From assembly GCA_902604715.1 (NCBI GenBank), contig CACLAD010000003.1:29837-93836 (forward strand): 64,000 bases of DNA. The letters are read 5' to 3'. Numbering within the stretch: position 1 is the first letter of the stretch; each line of letters starts with the position of its first letter. The position numbers and the translations under genes were made by a program. Positions 63,108-64,000 of the stretch are shown here, piece after piece. Under the pieces are notes generated by a model. The model saw only the letters and a program-made list of their open reading frames with translations, was not told where the DNA came from and did not search any database. The DNA comes from an uncultured Bacteroidota bacterium (lineage in GTDB: Bacteria > Bacteroidota > Bacteroidia > Flavobacteriales > Flavobacteriaceae).

Positions 63108-63506
63108 TTAGATTGTTTTAGCAATAAGGTTTTTAAATTTTGTTGTCGACCATCCATGGTCTCTATTCAAATAATGAATAGAGATGTCTAAACCATCTCC
63201 TGTAAATGATTTATTTTTGTAGTCATCACCAAGAAATCGAATAGAATATTCTCCTTTAATTATAAGTTCGTATAACTCACTTTCATATGTGTATGATTGA
63301 ATGTCATCAATATACTTTATTGAAGATAAAACTTCAATTCTTTCATCCAAAGTTAGTATTGGTTTTAATTTATTAGGACGTTCTATCGATGGATCTGAAT
63401 GAAGAAGGACTGTAAAATGGTCACAGTTCGTCTTGCATTCTATAAACATTTTTATATATCCAGGGTGAATTACGTCAAAATTTCCTGCTACAAATCCTTT
63501 TTTCAT
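63108..63506 (-). CDS. Small cytidylyltransferase-like protein (HxGH motif altered)
   Basis: Protein of 132 aa similar to the TagD/RfaE-C group of nucleotidyltransferases. The nucleotide motif reads GFVAGNFDVIHPGYIKMF: the canonical HxGH has become HPGY, with the second His replaced by Tyr. The second motif is present only as STTKFKNLI, where the family usually has an arginine. It includes RPNKLKPILTLDERIEVL, normal for the group. Catalysis may be altered or lost. It is 1 base from cysC upstream and 2 bases from the NadR-like gene downstream. Confidence 0.75.
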   Translation of the reverse strand: MKKGFVAGNFDVIHPGYIKMFIECKTNCDHFTVLLHSDPSIERPNKLKPILTLDERIEVLSSIKYIDDIQSYTYESELYELIIKGEYSIRFLGDDYKNKSFTGDGLDISIHYLNRDHGWSTTKFKNLIAKTI

Positions 63507-63507
63507 A

Positions 63508-64000
63508 TTAAATTTTTAATGAATTAATAATGAAATTTACAGATTCATCGATAGTCATATTCTTTATTTCAATCTCAGGGTTTTGAGGCTTTTCATAAGG
63601 GGCGTCTATACCTGTAAAACCCTTTATCTCACCATTAAGGGCTTTTTTATATAGACCCTTAGGGTCTCTCTTGATACATTCATCAATTGGGGTGTTAACA
63701 AAGATTTCAATAAAATCTTCACCAATTAGTTTTCTAGCTTCATTTCTGTCGTCATTATAAGGCGAAATAAATGCAGTCATAACAACTTTTCCAGAATCAG
63801 CAAATAACTTAGCAACTTCACTTATTCTTCTTATATTTTCCTTTCTATCTTCCGGAGAAAATCCAAGATCTTTGTTTAAACCCATTCTAACATTATCACC
63901 ATCTAAAATATAGGTGTTGTAATTGTTTGAATTTAGTTTGTCATCCAGCGCATTAGCTAATGTAGATTTTCCCGATCCAGAAAAGCCAGTGAACCAAAGG
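63508..64000 (-). CDS. cysC: Adenylylsulfate kinase, partial (N-terminus outside window)
   Basis: APS kinase, which phosphorylates adenylylsulfate to PAPS. About 164 residues are visible, from the Walker A motif GFSGSGKST at the window edge to the natural stop. [34 protein letters not shown] and [17 protein letters not shown] are typical CysC segments, as are [21 protein letters not shown] and [12 protein letters not shown]. The N-terminus is cut by the window end, so a fusion cannot be excluded. PAPS can serve sulfate assimilation or sulfotransferases. Its two small nucleotidyltransferase neighbours are unusual company. Confidence 0.95.
   Translation of the reverse strand, partial: LWFTGFSGSGKSTLANALDDKLNSNNYNTYILDGDNVRMGLNKDLGFSPEDRKENIRRISEVAKLFADSGKVVMTAFISPYNDDRNEARKLIGEDFIEIFVNTPIDECIKRDPKGLYKKALNGEIKGFTGIDAPYEKPQNPEIEIKNMTIDESVNFIINSLKI

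Noticed and set aside
1..64000. tRNA, rRNA, IS elements, CRISPR arrays
   Set aside because: Gaps were read for cloverleaf, inverted-terminal or spaced-repeat patterns and none was found; all gaps are under 150 bases.

Overview
This is a low-GC, very gene-dense stretch of chromosome from a member of the Bacteroidota, most likely a marine Flavobacteriales/Flavobacteriaceae bacterium. The evidence is a Na+-translocating NADH:quinone reductase operon, type IX secretion (T9SS) components and cargo (plug protein, PorT, three proteins with a C-terminal sorting domain), TAnnTTTG-type promoters, a short RpoD, an UpxY-type antiterminator and an AccD without its zinc ribbon. I see no mobile element, CRISPR array, rRNA or tRNA, and no gap above 150 bases. 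All seven tail-to-tail gene pairs overlap or lie within 5 bases of each other, a sign of a compact genome.

Layout. 1-5464 (minus): nqrABCDEF, with nqrF cut by the window edge. 5573-8916 (plus): T9SS plug protein, apaG, pruA. 8913-18429: an envelope and secretion block with an Omp28-like lipoprotein, a TlpA-like thioredoxin, a DUF6029-type protein, a small T9SS protein, an Omp28/GEVED T9SS protein and an M36 fungalysin-type metallopeptidase. 18422-33707: housekeeping genes (rsmG, an aspartate aminotransferase, trkH-trkA, porT, a TrmH-family methyltransferase, fbaA, accD, rpsO-pnp, rpoD, rpe), a predicted membrane-spanning beta-propeller/winged-helix protein, and a WecA-like initiating transferase. 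33795-59924: an exopolysaccharide/capsule locus. 60032-64000 (minus): ahcY, metK, two small nucleotidyltransferases and a partial cysC.

The polysaccharide locus looks like one operon of 26 genes and about 25 kb, read from 59924 down to 34519. It opens with a winged-helix regulator carrying a degenerate nucleotidyltransferase domain and an UpxY/NusG-like antiterminator. Sugar-nucleotide genes follow: a DegT aminotransferase, rfbACDB for dTDP-rhamnose, fcl and gmd for GDP-fucose, and ugd, a UDP-glucuronate 4-epimerase and a UDP-xylose synthase for UDP-GlcA, UDP-GalA and UDP-Xyl. Glycosyltransferases, three hexapeptide acyltransferases, Wzx and Wzy come next, and the Wza-like export lipoprotein and Wzc-like tyrosine kinase come last. 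The matching CpsB-type phosphatase is convergent with the kinase, and the WecA-like transferase that would start the lipid-linked repeat lies just beyond. This is a Wzx/Wzy-dependent pathway for an acidic, probably acetylated heteropolysaccharide.

The most unusual points are regulatory: (i) a predicted periplasmic propeller/TM/cytoplasmic winged-helix protein behind a promoter with two 14-bp direct repeats 21 bp apart; (ii) the head of the polysaccharide operon, with a 16-bp direct repeat in the leader, the wHTH/pseudo-nucleotidyltransferase regulator, UpxY, and a gap holding a palindrome and a lone GC-rich hairpin; (iii) a strong terminator encoded inside the antisense 3' end of rsmG; (iv) an 18-codon hydrophobic ORF overlapping the start of the M36 protease gene; (v) a cysC module with two small nucleotidyltransferases, one lacking the canonical HxGH motif.
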